Numbered from the stretch's first letter, positions 12,721-25,864 are shown. The stretch: 64,000 bases of DNA from Heloderma charlesbogerti (GCA_026122225.1 JANEZZ010001954.1:1-64000); one strand, 5' to 3'. Notes: generated from the letters alone by a model not told the origin. Numbers and translations are program-made.

Positions 12721-13580
12721 ATAGAATCATAGAATAGTAGGGTTGGAAGGGGCCTACAAGGCCATCGAGTCCAACCCCCTGCTCAGTGCAGGAATCCAAG
12801 TCAGAGCATCCCTGACAAATGGCTGTCCATCCTCGTCTTGAAGGCCTCCAGTGTGGGAGAGCCCACCACCTCCCCAGGTAATTGGTTCCATTGTCGTATT
12901 GCTCTGACACTCAGGAAGTTTTTCCTGATGTTCAGCCGGAATCTGGCTTCCTGTAACTTGAGCCCATTATTCCATGTCCTGCACTCTGGGATGATCAAGA
13001 AGAGATCCTGGCCTTCCTCTCTGTGACAACCTTTCAAGTACTTGAAGAGTGCTATCATATCTCCCTCAGTCTTCTCTTCTCAAGGCTAAACATGCCCAGT
13101 TCTTTCAGTCTCTCTTCATAGGGCTTTGTTTCCAGTCCCCTGATCATCTTTGTTGCCCTCCTCTGAACCTTCTCCGGTTTGTCTGCATCCTTCTTAAAGT
13201 GTGGTGCCCAGAACTGGACATAGTACTCCAGATGAGGCCTAACCAGTGCTGAATGGAGGGGAACTAGTACTTCCCAGGATTTGGAAACTATGCTTCTATT
13301 AATGCAGCCCAAAATAGCATTTGCCTTTTTTACAGCCACATCACATTGTTGGCTCATATTCAGCTTGTGATCGACAACAATTCCAAGATCCTTCTCGCTT
13401 GTAGTGTGGTTGAGCCACATATCCCCCATCTTGTAACTGTGCATTTGGTTTTTTTCCCCTAGGTGCAGAACTTGGCATTTATCCCTGTTAAATGTCATTC
13501 TGTTGTTTTCTGCCCAGCGTTCCAGTCTATCCAGATCACTTTGAATTTTGTTTCTGTCTTCCAAAGTATTAGCTATCCCA
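12721..13580 (-). mobile_element. CR1 LINE, 3-prime part (RT C-terminal region)
   Basis: Read on the minus strand, this encodes the C-terminal part of a CR1 reverse transcriptase: FNRDKCQVLHLG, WLNHTTSEKDLG, KKANAILGCINRS, LVRPHLEYYVQFWAPHFKK, RATKMIRGLETKPYEERL and IRQWNQLPGEVVGSPTLEAF. It continues into the CR1 3-prime end (GAGTCCAACCCCCTGCTCAGTG in complement) and the ATTCTATGATTCTAT-type terminal octamers at 12,721-12,735. A frame change near 13,055 separates the two open segments. It is 5-prime truncated and dead. Confidence 0.92.
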
Positions 13581-15895
13581 TGTATACCTTATTTTCACAT
13601 TTGCATTTTCACATGGTTGTTAGGCTTGTGACCACTTTTAATTTTTCAGAAATCCATTTACTATCTGATGTTGCAGTACAAAAGTAAAGCTCTGGTGTTG
13701 GGCACCGAGGACAGAAATTGGTCATTTTTGTTGCATTTCCTTCATTTTTTAGCATTTAGATTGTCTTTGACTTAGTTTGCACATTTAGATGTTTTCCCCT
13801 TGTCGTTGATTTTCTTCAGTGTTTTTCATAAGACAGATGTGGATACACTAATTGAATATTCTCAGCTGAGATGTCCTGATGAGGACATGCTACTAAATGA
13901 GATAATTTATCTACCTGAGGCATCCTTTTATATTATATTCATTATTTCAAACCTTTCATGCCACCATTTTTCTCCTCCATTTTCTGCCTTACCACTCTCA
14001 AGGCAGAAAGGCAATCCAGATTCATGTAGATGAAGCCAGACAATGATGAAAAGCTGCCATTTGTGCTTGTTTGAACAAATCAGACAAGCTATGTACCAAG
14101 AGCATTTTATCACGATATTCAGAAATGAAGGAGAAAGAAAAGAAAAATGGCTACCACAAGTATGGTGATCACCCCACACTCACTTCTATTGCCCACCAGG
14201 AAATGCAGTGTTTTGTCTGTGTGTTTAGGGTTTTTGTTGTTTTGATTTTTCAAAAAAGATTGAAGGAGTGTGTATAGTTCATGCATTGCCTTTATAACAA
14301 TAACAACAGATGTTTATTTCAGAAATCAATCTGTTTCAAACCTAAAACTGGACAATGTTTCAAGATGGGATTTTTGAAGCCTGTTGTCCTGGCTGCTATC
14401 CAGCCTGGCATCTGATTCACTTGTGTGCCCCCCAAACTTACATCCACAGGCACTTTCCCCACCGACAGATGAGCAACCCACCTACCTTGACCAAGTGCCA
14501 TAGTTTTCAGAAATTCTTTACTGTGCAGCTGACTGAAAAAGCCATAATTTAAATGCAAACTGTTTTTGAAGAATGAAGTTGAGAATTTTCTAGTTTTTTA
14601 TTTTGCCCACAAAACTGGACAAGCTGTTGGGGTCTTATTATCGATGCAAGGACTTTGTTCGTTCGTTCTTTCTTTCTTTCTGGGCCAATACAAATGCCCT
14701 TTATCTTTTCCTCACAGGCACTGTCGTATTCCCGAGTTTAAGCAGTGGAAAAAATGCCTGTTCACGTTGCAACTTCACATTGTCAATCATGCCAGCGGAG
14801 GCTCAAAGTAAAAGTTCCTTTTTTAGATTAAGTGTGTTTGCTTTCTGTTCACTGAGAAATAAAATGGAAGGTCGCTGCTAACGATGGAGGTCCTTACCTT
14901 TGCTTTTCTGTGGCAGGCCTGAAGTGAATTCATCAAGATCTGAGTGGCCTGGGTCTGCTGCTGCTGAGGCACAAATGAGAAGATGCCTACTTAGTTATCA
15001 AGTACTAACATGCTGTAACTGTCATCTTCATTCGTACGACTGCACTTTGCTGCTGGTTTTTTTTTTTTAAAGAACAGGAAATACTCTAAGCCACAACACT
15101 TCACCGTGGGTAGTTGGTTCCTCTCTCTCTCTCATTCTGCCCTACCCTGATATGACAAGGGAGGTGACAGAAAGCCCAGAGTTCTATAAGCAGGTTCATG
15201 GTATAGTAGTTTGACCCTGTTGTGGTAGAACAGTCTGTATTTCTTTCACTATCGTTAGGAGTCCAGCAACAAGTCTTTCTTGAGTTTACGTTATCAGTCT
15301 TGGCAACTTGGCCTATGCTTAATTCTAAGAGACAGTGGTTAGCACCCTGAGACCAAGACAAGCATGTTACCTTCGGGAATGAGAACTCCTTGACTTGACA
15401 AGAAAATAACTGTTATCCATTCTTGAGCATTGTCATATGCATGCTTTTAAAAAGTGGAGGTTAGACTGTAGAATAGTGTATAAGTTTGTGAGCTCTGAGC
15501 TAGGAAGTCCCTACTTGATCTGACTTCTACTCTCAACTCAGTAGGTGCCCTTAGACAAGTCAGTGTGCCTCAGTGTCTCACCACCGCGTCTACAACACTG
15601 GCTTACTCCATATAATACTGTGGCCTGGTTCAGACACAATAATAAGTTAAGGTTCCAGGTGAATCCTGGCTTATCATGCTTGAGTAGCCTTATTGCTCCT
15701 GCTTGCCTCCTCCTGCAAGTACGCTCTGGATATTTAAAACTGCTATAGAAATACAAAGTCATGCTAAGTGTCACACTGAACAATGGTGTAGCAGAAAGGA
15801 AACATCAGTCAAACGTACTGACATTTTTGTTATCTAAGTACTGCTGAAGAGTTTAAATAAAGATTGGGGCCCCTCTATTTTGACATAGGAGCACC
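13581..15895. other. Intergenic; no gene recognised
   Basis: Mostly unique-looking AT-rich sequence. Open frames are under 95 codons and no family was recognised. A short CTTT run lies near 14,668-14,680. Confidence 0.5.
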
Positions 15896-16213
15896 ATGGG
15901 CCACAATCCAATACATGTGTAGGTAAGGAAATAAATAAGTTAAAAAAAAATAAAATAAATGCAGCTGACTAACAAGATGTGGGCTTCCTGTGTTGTAACA
16001 CATGAATAACCCCGCACAGTCTGTGACACTTCAGACAGGATGCATCTAAACGGTGACATTTTAGACAGTTTAGAATCTAGATGCATTCTGTCTAAAGTAT
16101 CACAGACTGCATGTGGGGTTATTCATATGTTCCAACGGAAGAGGCCCACATATGATTTGTGGGCTGCATTTATTTTCTTTTGATACCTACATTTGTGTTG
16201 GATTGTGGCCCAT
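15896..16213. mobile_element. Foldback MITE with TIR ATGGGCCACAATCC
   Basis: The outer ends are inverted copies (ATGGGCCACAATCCAATAC at the left, complement of GTTGGATTGTGGCCCAT at the right). Inside, a second hairpin pairs ACCCCGCACAGTCTGTGA (near 16,008) with its complement near 16,103-16,125, and a third pairs GCATCTA/TAGATGC near 16,040-16,084. The whole 318 bp can fold back on itself and has no coding capacity. Confidence 0.7.
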
Positions 16214-16388
16214 CTTTATTTTGAGACAGGATGGTGCTTCTGCCTTGCCATTTAAGGATCATTTGAGGATCTTCACTATAATTTGAGAGGACACTGTGCG
16301 CTTCATTATATATGTTGCTTTTGAAATGTGAGTCATGCTTCACTGCATCACACTGCAATGGGGATTAAAACCGTGTTTGGGGGAGGGT

Positions 16389-16632
16389 GCCATGGGCCAG
16401 ATTGGGGAGGGTGGCCGGGGAGGGTGCCATGGGCCAGATTGGGGAGGGTGGCCGGGGAGGGTGCCATGGGCCAGATTGGGGAGGGTGGCCGGGGAGGGTG
16501 CCATGGGCCAGATTGGGGAGGGTGGCCGGGGAGGGTGCCATGGGCCAGATTGGGGAGGGTGGCCGGGGAGGGTGCCATGGGCCAGATTGGGGAGGGTGGC
16601 CGGGGAGGGTGCCATGGGCCAGATTGGGGAGC
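16389..16632. repeat. 37-bp minisatellite, about 6.6 identical-looking copies
   Basis: The unit begins GCCATGGGCCAGATTGGGGA and recurs at 16,389, 16,426, 16,463, 16,500, 16,537, 16,574 and 16,611, the last copy partial. I saw no base difference between full units. Because 37 is not a multiple of 3, every frame stays open and spurious repeat proteins of about 76-143 residues appear on both strands. Confidence 0.97.
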
Positions 16633-18292
16633 CCAAATTGTGGCTGCATTACGTCCTTGGGCGGGAGGTTCCCCATTCCTGCTCTAAATGTTCAATGACC
16701 CGTCTTGTCTTTGAAAAGAAACCAACCATTGGGGAAAACGCTGTGATTTTCAGTGGAAGATACTGAAATGACCTGCAACGTGCCTTGGGAAGCCAGGCCG
16801 AGCAGCAGCAGTCGGCATGGGCAGGCAGTTGCCGAGGGCCCAGAAAGGCTCAAAAGGCCCATCTGCCCCTGAGCTGGCTGCTGCTGCTACCACCACTCCC
16901 CCTCCTCCTCTGGCCAGCCTCACTGGTAGAGGGTCAGGGCACCCAGCTGAGCCTGCAGGTTCCGGCACTCCATTAAAAAAGACAGTTGCATTTACATTTT
17001 GAGTAGCAGCAATCTGAACCAATCAGTCACTGCCTTGGGGGTGGGGACGACGACTAATGTGGGCACATGGAAGCCTTTATGTTGCTGCTGTACTCTCATT
17101 GGCCAAGTCCCTGCCAAAGGCAGCATCTGGTTCAGATCACTGCTACTCAAAATGTAAGTTAAAACATTCTTTTCTTCTCACATTGAGCACAAGGCCTGAA
17201 AGCTCAGCAGTGTGCCTGTGCTTTGACAGCAGGGCCAGCCAGGGGAGAAGGAAGAAGAGCTACTTCTGCCACCCCGACAGGTTAAAAAAACTGGAGGGAA
17301 GCAGGCAGGCTGTGGTTGCAGTGGGCAGAGGGCTTTGACTGGTGGTGGTGGCAGCACAGGTACTTGCTACACAGGCTTACTCAGGAGAAATTTAGCTTGA
17401 AAAGGAAAAAAAATGGCAGTTTGCCACCAAATGTTGGTGGTAAAATACATTTCCCCCCTTTTTTTACCCACATTTTTGTGGGCAACGAGGGGCAGCAGGG
17501 CCACATTGCAGGCAGTGGGAGCCCACGGGCTGCACATTGCACACCCCTATTCTACATCATGTAAATAGTAAACACAGGGCACTGTCTTCCGTATGGATCT
17601 CCCTTACAATTTCACCTGCATGCGTCCGCACTTTCATGTGTCTTTCAGCCCCAATCCTCATTCCCTGCATGTTGGGAGCAGCACTGTTGTGTCAGTGTTA
17701 TGTCAAATTTTAATAAGATATAATTTCTTTGTTTATTTTTTAAAGATGTTATATCTCTTAATTATAAATACTTTCAAGAGAGTATTGATAAAAGCATAAA
17801 AACATAAGAAGTGCCCTGCTGGATCAGAGTAAGTGTATTTCTACACCAGGCTAAAATCCTGCAACTTAACCAGGGATTTTTGCTTCAGTTTTCTAAGGAT
17901 AACTATGGGCTCCTTTAGATGGAGAGCACATGATGTGGAATCGAAAACTTCCTTTCTCAGGCAAATGCTCTATACAGTCAATGAAACATCGCCATCTAGT
18001 GTCTGAATTATATCTCTACACTGGCAATACACACTGCAGATCTGCCACGTTCATTTTTAGTTCAGCTTGTCTCCAATCTTTTTGAAAGCAGGATAACTGG
18101 GGAAAAGCACGGGAGACTCCCTGGAGGGTTGATGACGTTGTGTAAAGGACCCACAAACTTCCGACAATGGCCAATCACAAATGTGCAATACACTGCTTGT
18201 GTAGAGAAACCCCAAAAGCCTATTTTCTACAACATGTTGTTCGCACAGTGGCCTACAAGAAGCTCATAAGTAGGATTTGAATGTAATAACAC
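16633..18292. other. Intergenic with repeat fragments
   Basis: No gene was recognised. At 17,798-17,831 a short antisense CR1-like end appears (ACATAAGAAG...CCCTGCTGGATCAGA). The same element seems to resume at about 18,238 (CGCACAGTGGCC), so the roughly 400 bases between are probably an insertion. That interval has a CATCGCCATCTAGTGTCTGAA motif also typical of the TIR elements near 59.5 and 61.7 kb. Confidence 0.5.
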
Positions 18293-21200
18293 GCTCCTGG
18301 TCATTGTTGTTGTTCAGTCGTTCAGTTGTGTCCGACTCTTCGTGACCCGATGGACCATAGCATGCCAGGCCTTCCTGTCCTCTGCTCTCTCCCGGAGCGT
18401 GCTCAAGTTCATATTCATTGCATCGGTGATGCTATCTAGCCATCTCATCCTCTGCCGTCCCCTTCTCCTTTTGCCTTCAGTCTTTCCCAGCATCAGGGTC
18501 TTTTCCAGAGAGTCTTCTCTTCGCATTAGGTGGCCAAAATATTTGAGCTTCAGCTTCAGGATCTGTCCTTCCAATGAGCACTCAGGGTTGATTTCCTTTA
18601 GGATGGACTGATTTGACCTCCTTGCAGTCCAGGGGACTCGTAAGAGTCTTCTCCAGCACCACAGTTCGAAAGCATCAATTCTTCGGCGCTCAGCCTTCCT
18701 TATAGTCCAGCTTTCACAGCCATACATTACTACTGGGAAAACCATAGCTTTGATTAGACAGACCTTTGTTGGCAAGGTGATGTCTCTGCTTCTTACTATG
18801 CTGTCTAGGTTTGCCATAGCTTTCCTCCCAAGGAGCAAGCGTCTTTTAATTTCATGGCTACAGTCACCGTCTGCGGTGATCTTGGAGCCCAAGAAAGTAA
18901 AATCTGTCACTGCTTCCATTTCTTCCCCTTCTATATGCCAGGAAGTGATGGGGCCAGATGCCATGATCTTAGTTTTTTTAATGTTGAGTTTCAAACCAGC
19001 TTTTGCACTCTCCTCTTTCACCCTCAACAAGAGGCTCTTTAGATCCTCTTCACTTTCTGCCATTAGGGTGGTATCGTCTGCATATCGGAGGTTGTTGATA
19101 ATTCTCCCGGCAATCTTAATTCCGACCCGTGATTCATCCAACTCGGCGTTTCTCATGATGTACTCTGCATATAAGTTAAATAAGCAGGGTGACAATATGC
19201 AGCCTTGTCGTACTCCTTTCCCAATTTTGAACCACTCAGTTGTTCCATGTCTGGTTCTTACTGTTGCTTCTTGACCCTCGTACAGGTTTCTCAGGAGACA
19301 GGTAAGGTGGTCTGGTACTCCCATCACTTTCAGAATTTGCCACAGTTTGTTGTGATCCACACAATCAAAGACTTTAGCGTAGTCAATGAAGCAGAAATAG
19401 ACGTTTTTCTGGAATTCTCTTGCTTTCTCCATGATCCAGCGAACGTTGGCAATTTGATCTCTGGTTCCTCTGCCTCTTCGAAACCCAGCTTGTACTTCCG
19501 GTAGTTCTCGGTTCGCATACTGCTGAAGCCTAGCTTGTAGGATTTTGAGCATCACCTTGCTGGCATGTGAAATGAGCGCAATTGTGCGGTAGTTTGAACA
19601 CTCTTTGGCATTGCCCTTCTTTGGAATTGGAATGTAAACTGACCTTTTCCAGTCTTGTGGCCACTATTGAGTGTCCCAGATTTGTTGGCATATTGAATGC
19701 AGCACTTTAACAGCATCATCTTTTAGGATTTTAAATAGCTCAGCTGGAATACTGTCATCTCCGCTAGCTTTGTTGTTACTAATACTTCCTAAGGCCCACT
19801 TGACTTCACTCTCGAGGATGTCCGGCTCCAGTTCAGTGACCGCACTATCATGGCTATCAGAGACATTAAGATCTTTCCTGTATAGTTCTTCTGTGTATTC
19901 TTGCCACCTCTTCTTAAACTCATCTGCTTCTGTTAGGTCCCTGCCTCCTTTGTCCTTTATCATGCCCGTCTTTGCACAAAACATTCCCTTGAGATCTCTG
20001 ATTTTCTTGAAGAGATCTCTAGTCTTTCCCATTCTGTTGTTTTCCTCGATTTCTTTGCATTGTTCATTTAAGAAGCCTTCTTGTGTCTCCTTGCTATTCT
20101 CTGGAACTCTGCATTCAGTTGGATATATCTTCCCCTTTCTCCCTTGCTTTTCGCTTCCCTTCTTTCTTCAGCTACTTGTAAAGCCTCATCAGACAGCCAC
20201 TTGGCTTTCTTGCATTTCTTTTTCTTTGGGATGGATTTCGTTGCTGCCTCCTGAACAATGTTATGGACCTCTGTCCATAGTTCCTCAGGCACTCTGTCTA
20301 TCAGTTCTAATCCCTGAAATCTATTCCTCACCTCCACTGTATATTCATAAGGGATATGATTTAGGTCATACCTGAATGGTTTAGTGGTTTTCCCTACGTT
20401 CTTCAATTTAAGCTGAAATTTTGCAACAAGAAGCTCATGATCTGAGCCACAGTCAGCTCCAGGTCTTGTTTTTACTGACTGTATAGAGCTTCTCCATTTT
20501 TGGCTGCAAAGGACATAATCAATCTGATTTCGATACTGACCATCTGGTGATGTCCATGTGTAGAGTCGTCTCTTGTGCTGTTGGAAAAGAGTGTTTGCTA
20601 TGATCAGCGTGTTCTCTTGGCAAAATTCTATTAGCTTTTGTCCTGCTTCATTTTCTACACCAAGGCCATGCCTGCCTGTTATCCCGATGATTTCTTGACT
20701 TCCTACTTTAGCATTCCAATCCCCTATGATGAAGAGGACATCTTTTTTTGGTGTTAGTTCTAGAAGGTGTTGTAGGTCTTCATAGAACCGATCAACCTCA
20801 GCTTCTTTGGCCTCAGTGGTTGGGGCATAGACCTGAATTACTGTGATATTGAATGGTTTGCCTTGGATTCGTACTGAGATCATTCTATCGTTTTTAAGAT
20901 TGTACCCCAGTACTGCTTTTCCCACCCTTTTGTTGACTATGAGTGCTACTCCATTTCCTCTAAGGGATTCTTGCCCACAGTAGTAGATATGATGGTCACC
21001 TGAATTAAATTCGCCCATGCCTGTCCATTTTAGTTCGCTGGTTCCCAAGATTTCGATGTTCAATCTTGCCATCTCATGATTGACCACCTCCAGCTTACCT
21101 TGATTCATTATCTGACATTCCAGGTTCCTAAACAATATTGTTCTTTACAGCATCGGATTCTCTTTTCACCACCAGACACATCCACAGCTGAGTGTCCTTT

Positions 21201-21532
21201 CGGCTTTGGCCCAGCCGCTTCACTCTTTCTGGCGCTACTTGGAAATACCCTCTGCTCTTCCCCAGTAGTATATTGGACACCTTCCGACCTGAGGGGCTCA
21301 TCTTCCAGCGTCATATCTTTTAGCCTTGTGATACGTTCCATGGGGTTTTCTTGGCAAGAATACTGGAGTGGGTTGCCATTTCCTTCTCCAGTGGACCACA
21401 TTTTGTCAGAACCCTCTGCCATGACCTGTCCGTCTTGGGTGGCCCTGCACGGCATAGCTTATGGCTTCACTGAGTTACGCAAGCCCCTTTGCCACAACAA
21501 GGCAGTGATCCATGAAGGGGGCTCCTGGTCAT
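18293..21532 (-). mobile_element. Full-length RTE-BovB LINE with 12-bp target duplication
   Basis: The element spans 18,305-21,520 (3,216 bp, the usual full BovB length) between exact copies of GCTCCTGGTCAT at 18,293-18,304 and 21,521-21,532. On the minus strand it encodes an APE endonuclease (LGTWNVR; FIIGDWNAKVGSQE; NQIDYVLCS; GADCGSDHELL) and then a reverse transcriptase (QAGFRRGRGTRDQI; FCFIDYAKVFD; GVRQGCILSPCLFNLYAEYI; LRYADDTTLMAESEEDL; VMYGCESWT). The 3-prime end is a GTTGTTGTT-type simple tail. Reading-frame breaks: one near 21,110-21,130, a 1-base loss near 20,075, and an in-frame TAG at 19,664-19,666. It therefore cannot make the full protein, but it is otherwise well preserved. 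It is inserted in an older antisense CR1-like element (18,238-18,304 plus 21,533 onward). Confidence 0.96.
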
Positions 21533-21990
21533 ATTCCCCAGCAATTGGTGTTCAGAAGCATACCACCTCTGATGCTGGAGGTAATCTATAGCAAACATGA
21601 CCAGTAGCCATTGATAGCCTTATCCTCCCTGAATTTGTTTAATGCCCCTTTAAAGCCATCCAAGTTGGCAGTCACCACTCCATCTTTTCGTTGCACATTC
21701 CATACTATGTGCTGTGTGAAGACACACTTCATTTTGTACATCCTGAATCTCCAGCCATTTAGCTTCATGGGATAGCCCCAGGTTCTAATATTATGAGAGA
21801 GAGAGACAGAGAGAGAGAGAAGTCCATATCCATTTTCTCCACATCATGTATAATTTTATACACTTCTGTCCTGTCTCCCCTTACTTGGCTTTTCCTAAGG
21901 TAAAACCCCCCAAATGTTGTAACTTTTCCCTCATAGGGGAGTTGCTCCAGCCCCTTGGTTATTTTGGTTGCCAAAATAATTAGAATAGTA
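21533..21990 (-). mobile_element. CR1/L2-like LINE 3-prime part, interrupted by BovB
   Basis: Read on the minus strand it gives the C-terminal segment GLEQLPYEGK...VYKIIHDVEKMD and LNGWRFRMYKMKCVFTQHIV...W, the same family as at 52,669-53,486. It then runs into the GATAAGGCTATCAATGGCTA 3-prime sequence. A (GA)n run at 21,794-21,821 lies inside. Frames are broken. Confidence 0.8.
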
Positions 21991-24900
21991 AAATCAGCAC
22001 AGCAAAATAACAAATAAAATTAAAATAGCGGATGTTATAAAACAAGCAGAAATTTAAAACGTAGCAGCAGATTAAAAACATTGTCAGCTAATATTTTCTA
22101 AAGGGTTGGGGGAAAAAATCTCTTTGCCAGGCACCAAAAAGACGTGGGAGTCACCCTGAAAGAAGCAGGGTGGAATGCCTCGGCTGAGGGGGGGAAAGGT
22201 AGGACACACTTTTTCTTTTAGCAGATATTTTAATGGATGTCCACAGTTATAAGGCTACTTTCCCATCCTTGGCATACAATCCTACTATAGGTCTTGGGAA
22301 GCTGGAGAACAAGTATATCATATCACTATCCTAGGGAACCGTAATCTCCCTCTTGGTATAATCGAATCAGTTTAATTGAAAAATTACTTTGGGACCGATT
22401 TGCAAGTTTACCTCAACCAGAACAAGGTTCGTTATCCAGAGCAATATTCACCCAGCAGGTCCCACTGTGCTACTTGTGGCTCTGCTTTCAGAGAAAAAGC
22501 ATATATGGCAGGTGAAAGAGAGGCTGAGCTCTAATTAAAACACAGTCCAAGCAGTGAATACTGAACTGCTTTGAATAGGGGCACTCTACGTGTGCAGCTT
22601 AGAAACAGCTTCTCTTCACAATAAGGCAGGAACATTGGGCAAACAGGGGAGAAAAGTCAGTATTTGGGTTGTTCTCATTCTAAGGTTCAGAAAGTGTGAA
22701 GTGGGCCTCTGCATGGTTGCATGAATAGATGCTGGGGGAGACATGAGATCTTCCCAACTTGCCACCAAACTGAGATTTTGTTTGTTTTGATTGGACCAAA
22801 AGGCAAAGTCTGGATCTAACCCCTGACCCCACAACAAATCACTGTTGTGTGCAGCCCTGTAGCCAGCCTTCCTTGTTAGGTGGGGCAGTCACATTTCTAG
22901 GTGGGGCATAGCACCAGCCAATTCCCACCCACCAACCCACACACCCACTCCTTACTGGTGGAGAGTGTATTTGGGGTATGAATGAACTTTAATCTGTTGA
23001 ATTGTCTCACCCTTTTTTGAGAGCTCCCCAAGAATACCAGGCTCAAAAGCTTGACTTTGCCTATAGCTACAGTCCGCTTTCAGCTGTGGTCTGTTCCTGT
23101 GTCCTAATTCTTCATGAACTAAACTACTTTGGTAATGACAGTGAGCTCCTGAGCTTGGCTTTGGTGCTGGGTTAGGTATCTCAGTTTTAGATTCCACCTG
23201 AAAAACAAACTTGGCCATACTACAAGTTTAGGGAAGGGAAGAGAGAAAATAAATACTCTGGGGTGTGCTCGTTAAACTCCTCGAGAATCCCTCCTTCTAG
23301 TCTTGTTCCTGACCATTAGATTTCTCTTCCTCTTGTTGGACAATCAAGGGAAAACCCTTTAACTGGTTGCTGTATAAAGTACTAACTAAGCAAGCAGAAA
23401 CTAATTGTGGAAAGCAACTGAATTTTTTTTTTAATAACTAGGTTGATTTTCTTTTTTGCCCAGAAACCCTGAAAAGGCGTCATGCTGAGCTGCACACACT
23501 GGGAAAATCAGAAATTAGGCCTGAGTTACAGCCTAGGTGGCTGGCCCGCCAACTGTAGTGTGCACAGCAGTTTTTCTATTCCTCTACAGCTGTTTTCATC
23601 CTTTGCCATAAAGTATGCAAGAAAAAGAAGAAAAAATAGCCACTATGATCGTGCATATAGTGAGTGCTTTGAAAGAGTAAAGGGTAACTTCAGGTAGATA
23701 TTTTTTTCAGATCACCTTAAGTTATCTCTTAATTTCACCGCTTGGCAATAAGCACCCAGTCCTGCTCTATTAATCATAATAGCTGCAGAATAAACTGATT
23801 CTTCTTTCTGCAGGCAAAAAATTATGCTTCTTTCTTGCTGGCTGGGTAGAGAACACAACTGAAACTGAAAAGCAGAGCTACACCCAAGGGGTGGAGTCTA
23901 ACTCCAGCCCATAATACAAAGTTCTAATATTTAATTCTTCAAGGGGTTATGTTACTATAAAGGCTGATTTCTTTTTTCTGGATCATATAAGTAATTGTAG
24001 GGTGATTGTGATCATGAAAAATCAACCCTCCGTCAAGGAAAGTCTTGAGTGAGCAAACTTGAGGGGGTCTTCCAGATCAGACTTTTGTTATACACTCATC
24101 CAGCCTTATTCACTGCATTTTTCAGAAGGTCCTATTCTTAAATTGCTCCTGTTCTTAAAACAAACTATCATTCTTTAAATGGAGGCTTTCCTGGTCTGTC
24201 ATGTCACAAATTAAAACAAGTTTCCCCAAAAGATCCTGGGGGGGGGGCAAAGCGCAGTTTGGGGGTGCTTGCACCAATTTGCCCCACCCTGGCTACAGGG
24301 CTGGTTGTGTGTCTTTGGACTTCTATTGATGTATGATGCTGAGGAACAACTGAATGATCCCTTAATTTTGCAAGGGCTCTTCTTGTTCTTCTCCCTCACA
24401 TTATGGCATGAGCCCATGTGGCTTTTTTCAATCCCTTTTGCATTGATCCCCGTGGCCCCATGCCTGGGAAGAAAGAACAAGCGTTGCCCAACAATTGATC
24501 TTCATTTCCCTCTAGTCACAATTGGGGAAGGTCAAATAATTTATTTCTTGACGAGGGAGGCTCGCAGTTTGAAAATCTGACAATTGATCTATGCTTTGTT
24601 GGAATAAAACTTGAAAAGCTCACCCCACATCTTTTCTTCTTCCAGAATAGCTCCTTCCTATTTATCCCACTTGCTGAGCTTTTACATAAAGGACAGAATG
24701 AGAGCTGCTGGATGCCCAACTTTTCTGACAATCAGAAAAGAAAACAGTGGCCTTTTCCCTTATAGCTCCTAGACTTTGCAATGAGGTCTTCTTAATGAGA
24801 GATAACCAAAGGCCAAACACCTTAACGTTAAGGATAAAATAAGAAACATTGAATTCAAATATATGCAAGTAATACTTTAAGTCAGACTTGGGGCTTTGAA

Positions 24901-25730
24901 TGAGATGCTGGTCATTGGCGGGGGGGGGGGACTAGGAGTTCAGAGGAGTCGCTCCACGGGGTGCTATGAATAGGAAGTATATTCTATGGGACAGGAATGC
25001 TCTGAAATAAGGTACATTTCCTAATCATCATGCACTCCCTGGAGAGGAGAGGAAAGCTTGAGATCAAGGTGTTTTAGGTGTCAGGCATGCTAATCTGTAA
25101 CTGCTATATGACAATGGTTAGAGATATAAGCAAAGAGAGCAAATAGGGAAATCAGGAGCACTTCAAACAGAATGAAAGACAGCTTAAACAACTAGACTAA
25201 AACAGAAAGATTCCCTGCTGGTAAGGGCTGCCTGAGTGATGTGGTCTGTGGGACGAAGATAATGTTTTCTTGTATTTACAATTAGGTTTTCAATTTAATG
25301 AATAGTGAACAATAAACTATGGTGTAACTTGCTATCTCCCCTTCAGATAATTCACCAACATATTATACAAGAATACTTCTTTAAAAAAAACAAGGCAATT
25401 CTGAAGTAATTCAGTAAGAAACTCATTACTGTCACAAGCTGTCATGCTCTACACTTCAGTTCCATGTGCTGCCTGGAGGGGGAGCCACTGGATATACAAA
25501 AACACTCTTTTAAAGGATTGCCAATTCAAAACCGTTGCTGATACAGTGAGCAGCATAATATGTGTGTTATAATTTTCAGATTTAAAAATGAAATAATAAT
25601 TTCATATTCCTGGAGGGTGGAGATTGCAAGTATTTATTTCTGAGGGCATTGGAAGAAGCAATGTAAGGATACATTTACAAAGAGCTGTTAATTCAGGGTC
25701 TCATTGTGCCCATTCTGCACAGCTAGAGCT
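21991..25730. other. Intergenic; no gene recognised
   Basis: About 3.7 kb with no convincing exon. All open frames are under 105 codons and lack recognisable domains. No LINE or SINE was confidently seen, making this the longest apparently unique stretch outside the gene. Confidence 0.5.
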
Positions 25731-25864
25731 TAAGGGCACAGTCATATGCATGTTTAGACAAAAAAAAAAAAAAAGGCCTACAACTCCCAGCATTCTCCAG
25801 CCAGCTCTGCTGGGAGTTGTAGGACTTTTTTTCCCCATCTGAACATGCACAGGTTGCGCCCTAA
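25731..25864. mobile_element. Palindromic MITE, TIR AGGGCACAGTC / GGTTGCGCCCT
   Basis: The left end TTAAGGGCACAGTCATATGC and right end GCACAGGTTGCGCCCTAAG are imperfect inverted repeats. The inner arms CCTACAACTCCCAGCA and TGCTGGGAGTTGTAGG pair exactly. It belongs with the copy at 42,501-42,638. A TTAA-like edge suggests, but does not prove, a TTAA-targeting element. Confidence 0.65.

Noticed and set aside
16328..16766. Repeat proteins of about 76-143 residues on both strands
   Set aside because: All are frames of the 37-bp minisatellite; open in every frame simply because no unit contains a stop.
18342..20375. Plus-strand frames of up to 234 codons
   Set aside because: Antisense shadows of the BovB coding strand.
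18314..21135. Host genes encoding reverse transcriptase and endonuclease
   Set aside because: They are the broken frames of the BovB element bounded by a 12-bp duplication.
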